Positions 27,735-37,719 are shown, numbered from the stretch's first letter. The stretch: 64,000 nucleotides of DNA from Ahniella affigens (GCF_003015185.1 NZ_CP027860.1:3772501-3836500); one strand, 5' to 3'. Numbers and translations: made by a program. Notes: generated from the letters alone by a model not told the origin.

Positions 27735-29206
27735 TCAACAATCCCGGCGGTGGCCGTGAGAGCATGGTGGAGTTCCTGTTTCAACGCAGCGCGGGTCGCG
27801 GCGATCTGGGCGAGGAGTTTTTCGTATTCGGGCAGGAGGTGGTCCACGTCGCCGGGGCCCGTGTCGGCGTTGTGCGGGTTCTTGAGGTCGAGGTTGAAGT
27901 TGCCGGACTTGATCGTGTCGATAGAGACGCACCAAGCCTGCTCGTTTTCCACGCGGGATCTAAAGCCGTCCATTTCCTCACCCCACCAGGCGCGCTCGGC
28001 ATCGAACTCCTCGATGCGGATGGGTTTGCCCTTGTTGTAGCTCTTGGCGCCGGGCGGATACGGGTGCTCGTAGTACCAGACGTGGGTGGTGGGCGCGCCC
28101 TTGGTGAAGAACAGGAGGTTGGTGCGGATGCCGGTGTAAGGATTGAACACGCCGTTGGGCAGGCGGACGATGGTGTGGAGGTTGCACTCGGTGAGGAGGG
28201 CTTCCTTGATGCGGGTCTTGACGCCTTCGCCAAAGAGCGTGCCGTCGGGCAACACGAGGCCGGCGCGGCCGCCGGGCTTGAGCAGCTTCATCAGCAGCAC
28301 GAGGAAGAGGTCGGCGGTCTCGCGGGTGCGGAATTCGGCGGGGAAGTTGGACTCGATGCCGTCTTCCTCCATGCCGCCGAAGGGTGGGTTGGTGACGATG
28401 ACGTCCACGCGCTCCTTCGGGCCCCAGTCGCGTAGCGGGCGCGCCAGCGTGTTGTCGTGACGGACGTTGGAAGGGACGTCGATGCTGTGGAGCATGAGGT
28501 TGGTCATGCACAGGACGTGCGGCAAGTGCTTCTTCTCGATGCCGGCGAAGCAGTCCTGGATGATGCGCTCGTCGGCCTCGGTCTTCGCCTGCTTGCGCAG
28601 ATGCTCGATGGCGCAGACGAGGAAGCCGCCGGTTCCGCAGGCGGGATCGAGGATGGTTTCGCCGAGGCGCGGATTGACTTGCTCGACGATGAACTGGGTG
28701 ACGGCGCGCGGGGTGTAGAACTCGCCGGCATTGCCCGCGGACTGAAGGTCTTTGAGGAGCTTTTCGTAGATGTCGCCGAACATGTGGCGATCATCGGAGG
28801 CGTTGAAGTCGATGCCGTTGATCTTGTTGATGACCTGGCGCATCAACGTGCCGTTCTTCATGTAGTTGTTGGCATCCTCAAACGCGGTGCGGATGAGCGT
28901 GGTGATGCGGTCGCCGCCGCCGGAGAGGGACTTGAGCTTGGGCAGGAGGGTGTTGTTGATGAAGTCGAGTAGGGCGTCGCCGGTGATGCCTTCCTCATCT
29001 TTGGCCCAGTTCGACCAGCGCAGATGCTGCGGGAGCGGGGATTTGTAGCGATCGCGGAGGAGTTCCATCTCCAGCTCGCGGTCGTCGAAAATTTTTAGGA
29101 AAAACATCCAGCCGAGCTGTTCGAGGCGTTGGGCGTCGCCGTAGGTGCCGGCGTCCTTGCGCATGATGTCCTGGATGGTTTTGACGAGGTTGGATACGTT
29201 GGGCAT
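27731..29206 (-). CDS. hsdM: Type I restriction-modification DNA methyltransferase subunit
   Basis: 491 residues, full length. N-terminal helical domain (MPNVSNLVKTIQDIMRKDAG), GEFYTPR, SAM-binding motif I as ILDPACGTGGFL, and catalytic motif IV as VIVTNPPFGG; C-terminal helical part. It N6-methylates adenine in the site selected by HsdS and forms the core of the restriction complex. It starts three bases after the hsdR stop and overlaps hsdS. Compared with the truncated hsdM at 31.6-32.4 kb it belongs to a clearly different subtype. Confidence 0.95.
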   Translation of the reverse strand: MPNVSNLVKTIQDIMRKDAGTYGDAQRLEQLGWMFFLKIFDDRELEMELLRDRYKSPLPQHLRWSNWAKDEEGITGDALLDFINNTLLPKLKSLSGGGDRITTLIRTAFEDANNYMKNGTLMRQVINKINGIDFNASDDRHMFGDIYEKLLKDLQSAGNAGEFYTPRAVTQFIVEQVNPRLGETILDPACGTGGFLVCAIEHLRKQAKTEADERIIQDCFAGIEKKHLPHVLCMTNLMLHSIDVPSNVRHDNTLARPLRDWGPKERVDVIVTNPPFGGMEEDGIESNFPAEFRTRETADLFLVLLMKLLKPGGRAGLVLPDGTLFGEGVKTRIKEALLTECNLHTIVRLPNGVFNPYTGIRTNLLFFTKGAPTTHVWYYEHPYPPGAKSYNKGKPIRIEEFDAERAWWGEEMDGFRSRVENEQAWCVSIDTIKSGNFNLDLKNPHNADTGPGDVDHLLPEYEKLLAQIAATRAALKQELHHALTATAGIVE

Positions 29207-29209
29207 GGA

Positions 29210-31573
29210 TCAGGCAGCTTTCAGATAAAGAGCGGTTTCGAGTTCGCGGATGGCGGCGAGGTAGGCGGGGCGGCCGCCGAAGAGTTTGACGATTTCCACG
29301 GGGGTGCCGTGAGTGGTAAGCGGATCCACTTTGAGGATTTCCAGCGACTCGACGCTGGCAATGCCGTTGTCGGCGTATTTCTGAAGCAGGGCATCAAGAA
29401 CGGCCCGGGCCTTATCCCCATACTTGGCGAAGACATTGCGCTTCTTCACTCCTTCAGCGCGTTCCTTCCGCGTCAGTGGCGGGGCATCGAAGGCGATATG
29501 GCAGATGAGGTCGAAGGCATCGTACTCGCGGCCAGCTTGCTCTGCGAGTTCGTCGAGGAAGACGCCCTTGGCGGCGAGTTCTTCGAGCACGGCCTGCTTC
29601 TTCTCGGCGTCGTTCCAGGTGGTGAGAAATTCGTCGAGGGTGGCATAGGCCGCGCGGACAGTTTTGCGCGTGAAATCGGTGAGCGACTCGGTGATGAGGC
29701 GGCCGTTTTCGTCAAGATATTGGACGCGCTCCACAGAGACGCTTACGGGTACGTTGTTGACGACGTAACGCCTCGGCGGCTCGGGACCTTCTCCGCCGGG
29801 ATCTGGACCGGGACCGGGTGGCAGGGGCGGCTCCGGGGATTCACCACCCGGAGGCGGATCTTCGGGCGGCACCGGCGGATCTTCCGGGCCGGGTTCATAA
29901 ACCTGCACCGGGTCACCGTCAAAGGTCGGGTCGGCGAACAAGGCAGTCGCCCCGCGAAAATCCATGATGGTGAAGAAGAACTTGCCGTAGTCCTCGTTGA
30001 TGCGCGTGCCGCGACCGATGATCTGCTTAAACTCGGTCATCGAGGCGATGCGCTTGTCGAGGACAATGAGGTGGCAGGTCTGGGCATCCACGCCGGTGCT
30101 CATGAGTCGCGAGGTGCAGGCGACGACCGGATAGGTGGACTCCGGGTCGATGAAGTTGTCGAGTTGGGCCTTGCCTTCATCGTCGTCGCCGGTGATGCGC
30201 ATGACGTACTTATTGTTGGCGGCGGCGAGGTCGGGATTGGCATTCACCATGGCCTGCCTCATGCGCTCAGCGTGGTCCGTGGTCTCGCAGAAAATGATGG
30301 TCTTGGCGAAACGGTTGGTGGTGCGGAGGAACTCGGAGACCTTGGTGGCCACCAGTTCGGTGCGCTTTTCAAGGATGAGGTTCTTGTCGAAGTCGCGCAG
30401 GTTGTATTCGCGGTCTTCGATGAGGTTGCCGTATTTGTCGACCTGCCCAAGCTCAGGACGCCAACCGAGGATGTCCTTGTCGAGGCCGATGCGGACGACT
30501 TTGTAGGGTGCGAGGAAACCGTCGGAAATGCCCTGCCTCAGCGAGTAGGTGTAAATGGGGTCGCCAAAGTATTCGATGTTCGAGACGTCCCTCGTCTCCT
30601 TGGGCGTGGCGGTGAGGCCGATCTGGGTGGCGGACGTGAAGTATTCAAGGACTTGCCGCCAGCGCGCATCATCGGCGGCGCTGCCGCGATGACACTCGTC
30701 CACGATCACGAGGTCGAAGAACTCCGGGGAGAACTGCTTGTAGATGTTCTGGTCCTCCTCCGTGCCGGTCACGGCCTGGTAGAGGCAGAGATAAATCTCG
30801 AACGACTTGTCGACGGTGCGGTTCGTGATCTTCGTCATCGCGGTTCCGAACGGCTTAAAGTCGTTGGTCTTCGTCTGGTCGGCGAGGATGTTGCGATCGA
30901 CCAGGAAGAGAATGCGCTTCTTCGCGCCCGACTTCCACAGCCGCCAAATGATCTGGAAGGCGGTGTAGGTTTTGCCGGTGCCAGTCGCCATCACGAGGAG
31001 GATGCGGTTCTCACCACGGGCGATGGCCTCTACCGTGCGGTTGATAGCGATGAGTTGGTAATAGCGCGGCGCCTTCCGGGAGCCGTCGTCGTAGTAGTCC
31101 TGAGTGGTGACTTTGCGCTGGCCCTCGGTCCACCCTTTGGCGGCGCAGTAGCGGGACCAGAGCTCCTCGGGCGTAGGGAACTGATCGAGCGGGATTTCAC
31201 GGGTGACGGTGCCGCTGGTGGCGGTGCGGTCGTGCTCCAGAAAGGCGTCGCCGTTGGAGCTAAAGGCGAAGGGCACGTCGAGAATTTCGGCGTATTCGAG
31301 CGCCTGCTGCATGCCCTCCCCGACACCGTGGTTGTTATCCTTGGCCTCAATGACCGCGATGGGCAGGTTCGGTTTGTAGTAAAGCAGGTAGTCCGCTTTT
31401 TTGGCTTCGCCACGACGAACGGTTTTCCCACGGACAACGACGCGGCCTTTGGTGAAATAGGCTTCCTCCCGGACTTGGGTCATGAGATTCCAGCCCGCAC
31501 CCTCCGGGCCGCAGAGTGCCGGAGTGATGAACTTGGACCGGATGTCCGTTTCGGAGAGAGTTTTCTTGTTCAT
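29210..31573 (-). CDS. hsdR: Type I restriction endonuclease subunit, EcoEI-like
   Basis: About 787 residues. N-terminal nuclease domain with [20 protein letters not shown], the Asp...Glu-x-Lys pattern of PD-(D/E)XK enzymes. SF2 motor motifs: [12 protein letters not shown] (Walker A), [10 protein letters not shown] (DECH box), LTATPKE, and [12 protein letters not shown]. EcoEI-like C-terminal helical domain. It cuts unmethylated DNA after ATP-driven translocation. The real start is [10 protein letters not shown]; the longer open frame overlaps the truncated hsdM out of frame. The ATG overlaps the stop of that truncated gene (ATGA). Odd feature: a ~45-residue linker made largely of Pro, Gly and Glu (around residues 520-565) before the C-terminal domain. 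Confidence 0.94.
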   Translation of the reverse strand: MNKKTLSETDIRSKFITPALCGPEGAGWNLMTQVREEAYFTKGRVVVRGKTVRRGEAKKADYLLYYKPNLPIAVIEAKDNNHGVGEGMQQALEYAEILDVPFAFSSNGDAFLEHDRTATSGTVTREIPLDQFPTPEELWSRYCAAKGWTEGQRKVTTQDYYDDGSRKAPRYYQLIAINRTVEAIARGENRILLVMATGTGKTYTAFQIIWRLWKSGAKKRILFLVDRNILADQTKTNDFKPFGTAMTKITNRTVDKSFEIYLCLYQAVTGTEEDQNIYKQFSPEFFDLVIVDECHRGSAADDARWRQVLEYFTSATQIGLTATPKETRDVSNIEYFGDPIYTYSLRQGISDGFLAPYKVVRIGLDKDILGWRPELGQVDKYGNLIEDREYNLRDFDKNLILEKRTELVATKVSEFLRTTNRFAKTIIFCETTDHAERMRQAMVNANPDLAAANNKYVMRITGDDDEGKAQLDNFIDPESTYPVVACTSRLMSTGVDAQTCHLIVLDKRIASMTEFKQIIGRGTRINEDYGKFFFTIMDFRGATALFADPTFDGDPVQVYEPGPEDPPVPPEDPPPGGESPEPPLPPGPGPDPGGEGPEPPRRYVVNNVPVSVSVERVQYLDENGRLITESLTDFTRKTVRAAYATLDEFLTTWNDAEKKQAVLEELAAKGVFLDELAEQAGREYDAFDLICHIAFDAPPLTRKERAEGVKKRNVFAKYGDKARAVLDALLQKYADNGIASVESLEILKVDPLTTHGTPVEIVKLFGGRPAYLAAIRELETALYLKAA

Positions 31574-32427
31574 GCTGCCCGGAGGTTGGGATGGAGCGGG
31601 CGGCGGAAGGTGTCGGCGTTTTCGGGGCCGAAGTCGGCCTCGATGCCGCGCAGGGCGAGGTTCATGATGGCGAGGCGGCGCGTGGTGGGGTTGCTCTCCT
31701 GGCCGTAGATGCTGATGTCGCCGAGCTGGCCACCGTGGGATTCGACGAATTTTTCCGACTGCACGAACATGCCGCCGGAGCCGCAGGCGGGGTCGTAGAT
31801 GCGCCCTTTGTAGGGGGCGAGCATCTCGACGAGGAGCCGCACGACGCACGACGGGGTGTAAAACTGGCCGCCGTTCTTGCCCTCGGCGCTGGCGAACTGG
31901 GTGAGGAAGTATTCGAAGACGCGGCCGAGGAGATCCTTCGACCGGCTGGCGACATCGGCGAGCTGGATGGAGCCGATGAGGTCGATCAGTTCGCCGAGGC
32001 GGTGTTTGTCGAGATCGGCGCGGCCGTAGTTTTTGTTCAGCGCGCCTTTGAGGCGGGGGTTGTCGCGTTCGAGGGCAACCATCGCATCATCCACGTCCTT
32101 GCCGATGCTCGGGAGCTTGGCGTTGGCCTGAAGGTGAGCCCAGCGGGCGTCCTTGGGCACCCAGAAGACATTGGCGGCGAGGTATTCGTCCTTGTCCTCG
32201 GGATTGGCCCCGGCAAAATCGCCCTGACCGGCCACGAGCTTGGCGTGGTGCTCGTCGAAGGTGTCGGAGATGTATTTAAGGAAGATGAGGCCAAGGACGA
32301 CGTGCTTGTATTCCGCCGCGTCCATGTTGTTGCGCAGCTTGTCGGCTGCGAGCCAGAGCTTGGCCTCGAAGCCGAGATTGGCTGAGGAATCTTTGTTGGT
32401 GGTCGGTGACTTCTTCTTGGCTGCCAT
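31570..32427 (-). pseudogene. Truncated hsdM of a second type I system
   Basis: 285 residues instead of ~500. The start [10 protein letters not shown] is followed by a normal HsdM N-terminal domain ([36 protein letters not shown]), [11 protein letters not shown] and motif [13 protein letters not shown]. The frame ends at [17 protein letters not shown] then stop, just where relatives would run into the NPPF catalytic motif. So the SAM site is present but catalytic motif IV and the C-terminal half are lost. The stop overlaps the ATG of the intact EcoEI-like hsdR. It could still be translated and seed translation of the cassette, but cannot methylate alone. Confidence 0.85.
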
Positions 32428-33282
32428 CGAAATTCCTGTTCCATTTGGGTTTCGGTGAATTCCGGCATCGACTGGACCCTGTGGGCTCAGACGCGTGCCG
32501 GAAGGCCGAAACACTGATACTTATTGTTCGGACGACCTGCCGAGGTTTCCCCCACGCCCACTCTTGCTTAAGTCAGCGATTGCGATGCCTCCCTAACCCC
32601 GTCATCGGTTGACCTGCCTACCATAGCGCATGTCCAATGTCACCGACACAACTGGCGCTAACAGCTTTTCCATCCTCGACCAGCTCCGCTGCCATCTTCC
32701 GCACGCGGCACCGCTCCTCATGGATCGCGAGAGGCCAATAGCCCACCGCCCGCTCTGGGGCTAAGAGCCAGGCCCCACACGCCACGAATTGCCGTATCTC
32801 TCGGCTGATGAGGCCGCGGTCTGTGACGAGCTCCGCTTCAATCGCCTTCAAGCCAAGTTGCGACTGGAGCAAGAATGGGTGGGATTCGGCTGGCTGAGCG
32901 CCCGGATTGAGGAGTTCGCGTCCGAGTCACGCGTAGCGCGGTAGCTGTGTCCGCCGGGCCGACAAAGACGATGGCGAGATCGGAGCACGAGTCTTATGAG
33001 GCAGCGCACTTTCAGTTCACGGTGTATTCCCCGACTTAAGAGTGAGCATTCAGCTCCCCAGATCTGCAGCATGGGTCCGATCGATGCCGTCATCCATTGA
33101 TGCGGCAGATCAGAAGCGCCTCTCAGACGTATACTGGGTGGATAATCGCAGCCTTACCCGGCGATTTTTGAAAGCGCTATGATGGCTTTCGGGTAAGCTA
33201 GCGTTCTGCGAATCCCAAACCCCATGTCAATGTTCGCGATACTGCGGGCGAAGAAGAATAATGAATCGAGGCACTGATTTCG
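32428..33282. other. Accessory-region gap with possible coding debris
   Basis: 855 bp between divergently transcribed genes, so promoters for the restriction operon (leftward) and the HEPN-LOTUS gene (rightward) should lie here. An open plus frame at 32765-32944 reads LPYLSADEAAVCDELR and WVGFGWLSARIEEFASES before a stop. It looks protein-like but has no start and no family I recognise. Competing short minus-strand frames exist. I see no integrase or attachment site. Confidence 0.4.
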
Positions 33283-34143
33283 ATGACCGAGGACCCACTT
33301 GACGCCCCCCAGCGCGACGTTCAGCGTCTGCTCGGACGGTGTTTGATTCGGCTGCAGCAGTATGAGCGGGTCATCAAGCTGATCGTGGCGCATCACGAGT
33401 TATCTGGTCCAATGCTCGAACTAGAGGCTATACGGGCTGCACGAATCGCTAGCACCGGTGGCCAAACCCTCGGCACCCTGGTTGGTCAGCTCATGGATTC
33501 ATATGTAGTTACCCAGGAAGTTGGTGCGAACGCGGCCTTGGCGATCAGTGCTCCTGAACAAGTCGATTCAGTGAGCATCCGAACCCATTTGACCCTTTCG
33601 GACGACGATCACCAGCGAGTAAAGCATGGACTGAAAGAGCTCGTTCAGTTGCGGAACAACCTCGTGCATCATTTTATCGACCAACACAACATTTGGACCG
33701 CAGAGGGATGTCTCAGTGCACAGGATGCTCTGGCTGCAGCCTACAATCAAATCGACGAGCGCTTCGAGCAGCTTCGAGAATGGGCCAAGCACATGGATAG
33801 TGCCCGAAGTCTTACCGTAGCCCTCCTTGAATCAGACGCAATCCAAGACCTCATCATCAATGGCATTGCCCCGGACGGCAGCGTGGACTGGCCTGCCTCT
33901 GGCATCGTAAGTGCGCTGCGCGAAGCGACCAGTAGCCTAGCCGTCGACGGATGGACACTGGTCAAGCTGGCAGAACAGTGGGTTACCGAGCGGTACCCAG
34001 ATCAGTGTCCTAGCAAGTATGGATGCACCAGCTGGCGCCAAGTCGTGCATGAATCGCGTGTCTTTGAACTTCGTTACCGCGAAGTCAAGGGCCAGCGCGC
34101 AGCTTGGTATCGCGAGTTGCCGGAAAAGAAGCAAGTGAAATGA
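33283..34143 (+). CDS. HEPN-like plus OST-HTH/LOTUS domain protein
   Basis: 286 residues. The central helical region includes LVQLRNNLVHHF; R124-N-N-L-V-H129 fits the R-x4-H catalytic motif of HEPN ribonucleases. The last ~85 residues (from DWPASGIVSALREA through DGWTLVKLAEQWV to SWRQVVHESRVFELR and AAWYREL) match the OST-HTH/LOTUS fold, an RNA-binding winged helix. A protein that binds RNA through LOTUS and cuts it through HEPN is a reasonable inference, in keeping with its place next to a restriction operon. A decayed relative of its 3' end lies beside glmS at 38.5 kb. Confidence 0.75.
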   Translation: MTEDPLDAPQRDVQRLLGRCLIRLQQYERVIKLIVAHHELSGPMLELEAIRAARIASTGGQTLGTLVGQLMDSYVVTQEVGANAALAISAPEQVDSVSIRTHLTLSDDDHQRVKHGLKELVQLRNNLVHHFIDQHNIWTAEGCLSAQDALAAAYNQIDERFEQLREWAKHMDSARSLTVALLESDAIQDLIINGIAPDGSVDWPASGIVSALREATSSLAVDGWTLVKLAEQWVTERYPDQCPSKYGCTSWRQVVHESRVFELRYREVKGQRAAWYRELPEKKQVK

Positions 34144-34440
34144 ATGATTTAAGCCTGTCTCGGAGGTCTAGCTGGTAACCGCGCCAGATCAGCGCCTCCG
34201 AATTATGATGAAACGACCAAAGTCAGTCGCGAAGCACTAAAACAACGCAAAAGCGACAATCTTGAGCATAGAGTCTGTCTCGCCCAGTTCTGGTGCGGGT
34301 CGCACAAGCTGAATTGGCATTCTTTGACGTACCCGGCAATTCGACCGCCAGGAATCGCCTGCATCCGAATCCAAATGGGCTCCCGACCTTTCGTGAAAGA
34401 CACCTCCGGATCCGGACAAAGGACATTGGGCATGTAGCGT

Positions 34441-34929
34441 TCAGCGCCGCCGCCAAACATGCACAACGCCCAGAAAAAGTGTTGCGAGTAACAACAGCGA
34501 TGCACTCCTCGCGTCGAGTGCTGGCACGCCATGTTGAGTTCCCCGAACAACCATTGCTTGAGAGCGCACCAAACTGCAACGCGGCAGGGGTGGCGGCGGA
34601 TTGCTGCAGTAATACAACTCAACGACGTACTGTCCTTGACTAAACGCTCCGAGGGAGTACGCCCTCTGAGGAACCACATCGGGCGGCGTGCAGAAGTCTG
34701 GGATCTCAAGTTCAAGCCGGACAGTGGACCCATCTCTCACGACGGTCGCCGCCGGTGGCAGCAATGTGCACCCTGTGACTGCCACGGTGGCCACCACCTC
34801 TTGTCCCGCAAGTGGCGATGAAGGATTGATCGTCAACGATGGATCCGTCACGCCGGCTACTGCCTCGCCAACTGCAAGGCACAGAATCCACAGCGCTCGA
34901 AATAACATGGTAGGGCTCTCGCTGATCAC
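34441..34929 (-). CDS. Secreted protein with IPTL-CTERM-like sorting tail
   Basis: About 162 residues. GGAGG four bases before a GTG favours 34929; an ATG at 34908 (MLFRALWILC) is the alternative. Signal peptide (FRALWILCLAVGEAVAG), then a beta-rich domain (SLTINPSSPLAGQEVVATVA, ELEIPDFCTPP), and a C-terminal tripartite tail: VPAL, a hydrophobic helix SLLLLATLFLGVV and WRRR. That order resembles the IPTL-CTERM/PEP-CTERM class of exported protein tails. Function unknown. About 300 bp on its 3' side (34144-34440) hold no gene I can name. Confidence 0.65.
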   Translation of the reverse strand: MISESPTMLFRALWILCLAVGEAVAGVTDPSLTINPSSPLAGQEVVATVAVTGCTLLPPAATVVRDGSTVRLELEIPDFCTPPDVVPQRAYSLGAFSQGQYVVELYYCSNPPPPLPRCSLVRSQAMVVRGTQHGVPALDARSASLLLLATLFLGVVHVWRRR

Positions 34930-35140
34930 AATTCCTCCGGGGGAGCTTGGCATGCAATTGACTCAAGGGTCTCGACGAGCCTCGTGAACACAAGAATCTT
35001 GACAACCCCTCGGAAGGGCTCGCGACAAACTTGGCCGCTTCATCGTCTTTTTGAGAGCATACAACGGCGCGGTCTGTAGCCCGACACCCGCGACAGACTT
35101 TGTTCGTTCACTTCACAATGTATTCGACTCTTGGCTATCC

Positions 35141-35708
35141 CTACTCCACCGTCACGCTCTTAGCCAAGTTCCGCGGCTGATCCACATCCGTGCCCTTCAA
35201 CACCGCCACGTGATACGACAGCAGTTGCAGGGGGATGGTGAACACAATTGGGGCGATGAGTTCGCCGCAGGGTTCGAGTTCGAGGAGGGTTTCTTGTGGG
35301 TGGGTGATGCCGCGGCTGACGCTTTTATCGGCGAATACGATGAGTTGGCCGCCGCGGGCGCGCACTTCTTCGATGTTGCTTTTCAGCTTTTCGAGCAGGT
35401 GGTCGTTTGGCGCGACGGCGATGACGGGCATGTCTTCGTCGACGAGTGCGAGGGGGCCGTGTTTGAGTTCGCCGGCGGGATACGCTTCGGCGTGGATGTA
35501 CGAGATTTCTTTGAGCTTCAGCGCGCCTTCCATCGCGATCGGGAACTGGCGGCCGCGGCCCAGGAACAGGGCGTGATGTTTGCTCGCGAAGCGTTCGGCC
35601 AATACACGGATTTCTGGGTCTAACTTGAGCGCATCAGCCACGGCTTGTGGCAGGTGTTCGAGTTGCGTTACGCCGTCGCGATAGCGGGTTGCATCGAGGC
35701 CGTGTCAT
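35141..35708 (-). pseudogene. Second 3' end of glmS (isomerase-domain fragment)
   Basis: From [10 protein letters not shown] to the C-terminus LAKSVTVE this fragment encodes the same residues as the intact glmS at 38573-40405. Across the last 166 residues I find no amino-acid difference although roughly 30-40 bases differ, all at synonymous positions. The 5' two thirds, including the glutaminase domain, are missing; similarity stops at about 35708. An internal GTG could open the frame but there is no obvious promoter or binding site. Confidence 0.9.
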
Positions 35709-35790
35709 GACCTTAGAGCACGGACCTTGCTGGAAGACGGCTCAGCGGAGAAGGTTTCGTGGAACCTATGGGTGTCTTGGCTTCCGTCTT

Positions 35791-36420
35791 TCAGGATGCA
35801 GATTTCTCCGGCATCAAGTCTGAAAGTGCTTGCCTTTCCTCGACTCGCCATTCAGGAATCCAACTGAGCGTGTCGGACAGGAACGTCCGATTCTCTGGTG
35901 TATTCAGATTCTCACCGGATCTTGCCATTGTTTCCAACGAATAGACCATGCAGATCCATGGGATACGTGACCAGGGCGGCCGTCCGTGTTGCGGCAGCGT
36001 TGAAGCGGCAAGGTCGCCAGAGCGCAGGAGACGAAGGTCATCGAGGTAGTCGCGGTCTTGTTGTTCGAAATCGGGCCTTTTTAGCAGTTCGTCAGTCAAG
36101 CGAGTGAACTGAGCGTGGTCCCTCACCCACGCTGCACATTCCGAAAGAGCAAGCAACACCGAAGTCTTTGAAGATTGCCACCGCTGTTGAACCTGAAAGT
36201 TCGCCGCATGGCAAACTTTCTCCGGGTCACGCAGACGAAATCCCTGGGCAATCAGCCATGCGCTCATGCATGAGCGCGGAATCCAGGAACGCCCGCTCGA
36301 CAAGATTTGATACTCAAATTGCCAGGAACAATGAGTCTCTCTAAGGCGCCATCTTAGGGCGCAGTTTGCCGCCAAGGTAACTAGGCAAACAATTCCAAGG
36401 AGAATGCGCTGCACAGTCAT
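35791..36420 (-). CDS. Hypothetical membrane-anchored protein
   Basis: About 209 residues from MTVQRILLGIVCLVTLAANC, a single N-terminal membrane helix or signal anchor, followed by a helical, Trp/Arg/Leu-rich region (WIPRSCMSAWLIAQGFRL, DYLDDLRLLRSGDL, SDTLSWIPEWRVEERQ). No family recognised. Its ATG overlaps the stop of a start-less upstream frame (36417-36611), so the two were or are translationally coupled. The layout would suit an immunity or accessory gene after a toxin tail, but nothing in the sequence proves it. Confidence 0.6.
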   Translation of the reverse strand: MTVQRILLGIVCLVTLAANCALRWRLRETHCSWQFEYQILSSGRSWIPRSCMSAWLIAQGFRLRDPEKVCHAANFQVQQRWQSSKTSVLLALSECAAWVRDHAQFTRLTDELLKRPDFEQQDRDYLDDLRLLRSGDLAASTLPQHGRPPWSRIPWICMVYSLETMARSGENLNTPENRTFLSDTLSWIPEWRVEERQALSDLMPEKSAS

Positions 36421-36611
36421 ACACACCATCCAGACTTGTAACATTCTTCCATCATCGCATCAATTTCCGCCTGCGTTCTCGTGTCCTCGGCTGGGCACAC
36501 GTTTACGGCCCCATTTCCGAACAGAAAGTCAGTAAACATTTTGAGCAGATCGATCAAGCCATCTCCGTCTCTGATTCCCGGGCCGCTCAAATGATATTGG
36601 CGTGTCCAAAA
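36417..36611 (-). pseudogene. Start-less 64-codon tail coupled to the next gene
   Basis: The frame opens after a TAG and reads YHLSGPGIRDGDGLIDLLKM, FLFGNGAVNVCPAEDTRT, and ends EECYKSGWCV with its TGA inside the ATG of the next gene. Composition is that of a real protein C-terminus, possibly the end of a larger secreted or toxin-like protein whose body was lost. No family identified; it could instead start at an internal Met. Confidence 0.4.
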
Positions 36612-36646
36612 CTAACAACTGATCACCGGGTCAGGCCCCTTGCCAT

Positions 36647-36982
36647 CTATGGATTGATCGCACATCGGCAAGAACCGCTGGATTCGGATCGGCACACCAC
36701 AATGTGCTTCGCACCAAAAATCGTCGCGCCTCCGTCGGATTCGGTCGAAACGACGCCATCGGCAATCTTCCTACACCGGTACTCGCGCCCCCATGGGTCC
36801 AGCGTCACTGCGGCAGACCCTGATACAGGACAATCGCCTTGTTTCGCGTACACCTGACACAGCGCCGCCGCTTCACTGGTCGCTCGGCGAAGCCTCTCTC
36901 CCTGAACGACCTGAAGCATGCCGAGGCAACCCAGAACCAGTAAGCACAGAAGAACTAAATATAGTGCGAGCTTTCTCGTCAT
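36647..36982 (-). CDS. Small membrane-anchored protein with GspG-like end
   Basis: 111 residues: an N-terminal hydrophobic helix (LALYLVLLCLLVLGCLGML), a short helical part, then a Cys-containing domain with LDPWGREYRCRK and ESDGGATIFG. The DPWG-x-x-Y and following D-G-G pattern recalls the C-terminal calcium loop region of type II pseudopilin GspG. There is no prepilin cleavage motif, so it is not an ordinary pseudopilin. It reads toward the start-less frame at 36417-36611. Function unknown. Confidence 0.5.
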   Translation of the reverse strand: MTRKLALYLVLLCLLVLGCLGMLQVVQGERLRRATSEAAALCQVYAKQGDCPVSGSAAVTLDPWGREYRCRKIADGVVSTESDGGATIFGAKHIVVCRSESSGSCRCAINP

Positions 36983-37149
36983 TTACACACCATGTTCGCT
37001 AGCACAGTCTAACAATCAGTCTTGATGAATACCTACAAAGTCACTCAAGTCGCCTTGAATAACTTTCAGATAGTCGTTGACCGCCCGTGAGAAGCTCCGA
37101 CAGTCCTGAATCCCGAAAATGATCTTGCCCCGGTTTTCCGGACACTTCG

Positions 37150-37714
37150 TTAAGCGGCTTTTGATAGCTCAAACTGAGCCGGGCTTCGATGCCCGAGTGC
37201 TGAGTGGAGCCGGTTTCGATTGTAGTAGACCTCGATGTAGTCAAATACCTGCGTTCGCGCGGCGACTCTCGATGTGAATCGTTCGCCGTGAATCGCCTCG
37301 ACCTTCAGGCTGTGGTTCCAACGCTTCATGGCGGCATTGTCGTAGCAGTTGCCCCTGGCGCTCATGCTCAGCTGTAGGCCGTTCTCAGCGGCAAGCTCGC
37401 GATATTCGCTGGAACAGTACTGGACTGCCTCGATCAGAGTGCAAAATCACGCCCCTCGGCCGCTGACGACGGAATTGCGCCATTTTCGGCGCATCGCAGA
37501 CCAGCGTCGCCTTCATTCGGCCAGACATCGACCAGCCGACGACCATTCGCGAGTGAAGATCGAGCACGACTGCCAGATACAGCCAGCCTTCATCGGGTCC
37601 GATGCACGTTGTGTCGCTGACCCATTTCTGATTCGGTCGGTGTGCCCGAAAGTCCTGCTCCAGCAAGTTCGGCGCTACTGGCAGACGATGATTCGAGTTG
37701 CAGGTGTCCGACAA
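37150..37714 (-). pseudogene. IS3-family transposase (orfB) remnant, frameshifted
   Basis: Two adjoining frames cover part of an IS3-family integrase. Upstream 37385-37714 has [27 protein letters not shown], the first Asp region ([16 protein letters not shown]) and VILHSDRGS with the second Asp. Downstream 37150-37365 has MSARGNCYDNAAMKRWNHSL and FDYIEVYYNRNRLHSALGH. A frameshift near 37370-37390 separates them, the catalytic Glu region reads as Lys-Arg, and the N-terminus and orfA are missing. Dead element. Confidence 0.85.
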
Positions 37715-37719
37715 ACAGG

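Noticed and set aside
24510-32385. Long plus-strand open frames (up to 859 codons) over the restriction locus
   Set aside because: They mirror GC-rich minus-strand genes whose motifs (DPACGTGGF, DECH, GAGMS) are unambiguous.
32618-33093. Two short minus-strand open frames as possible genes
   Set aside because: No ribosome sites, no family signature, and a competing protein-like plus frame overlaps the first.
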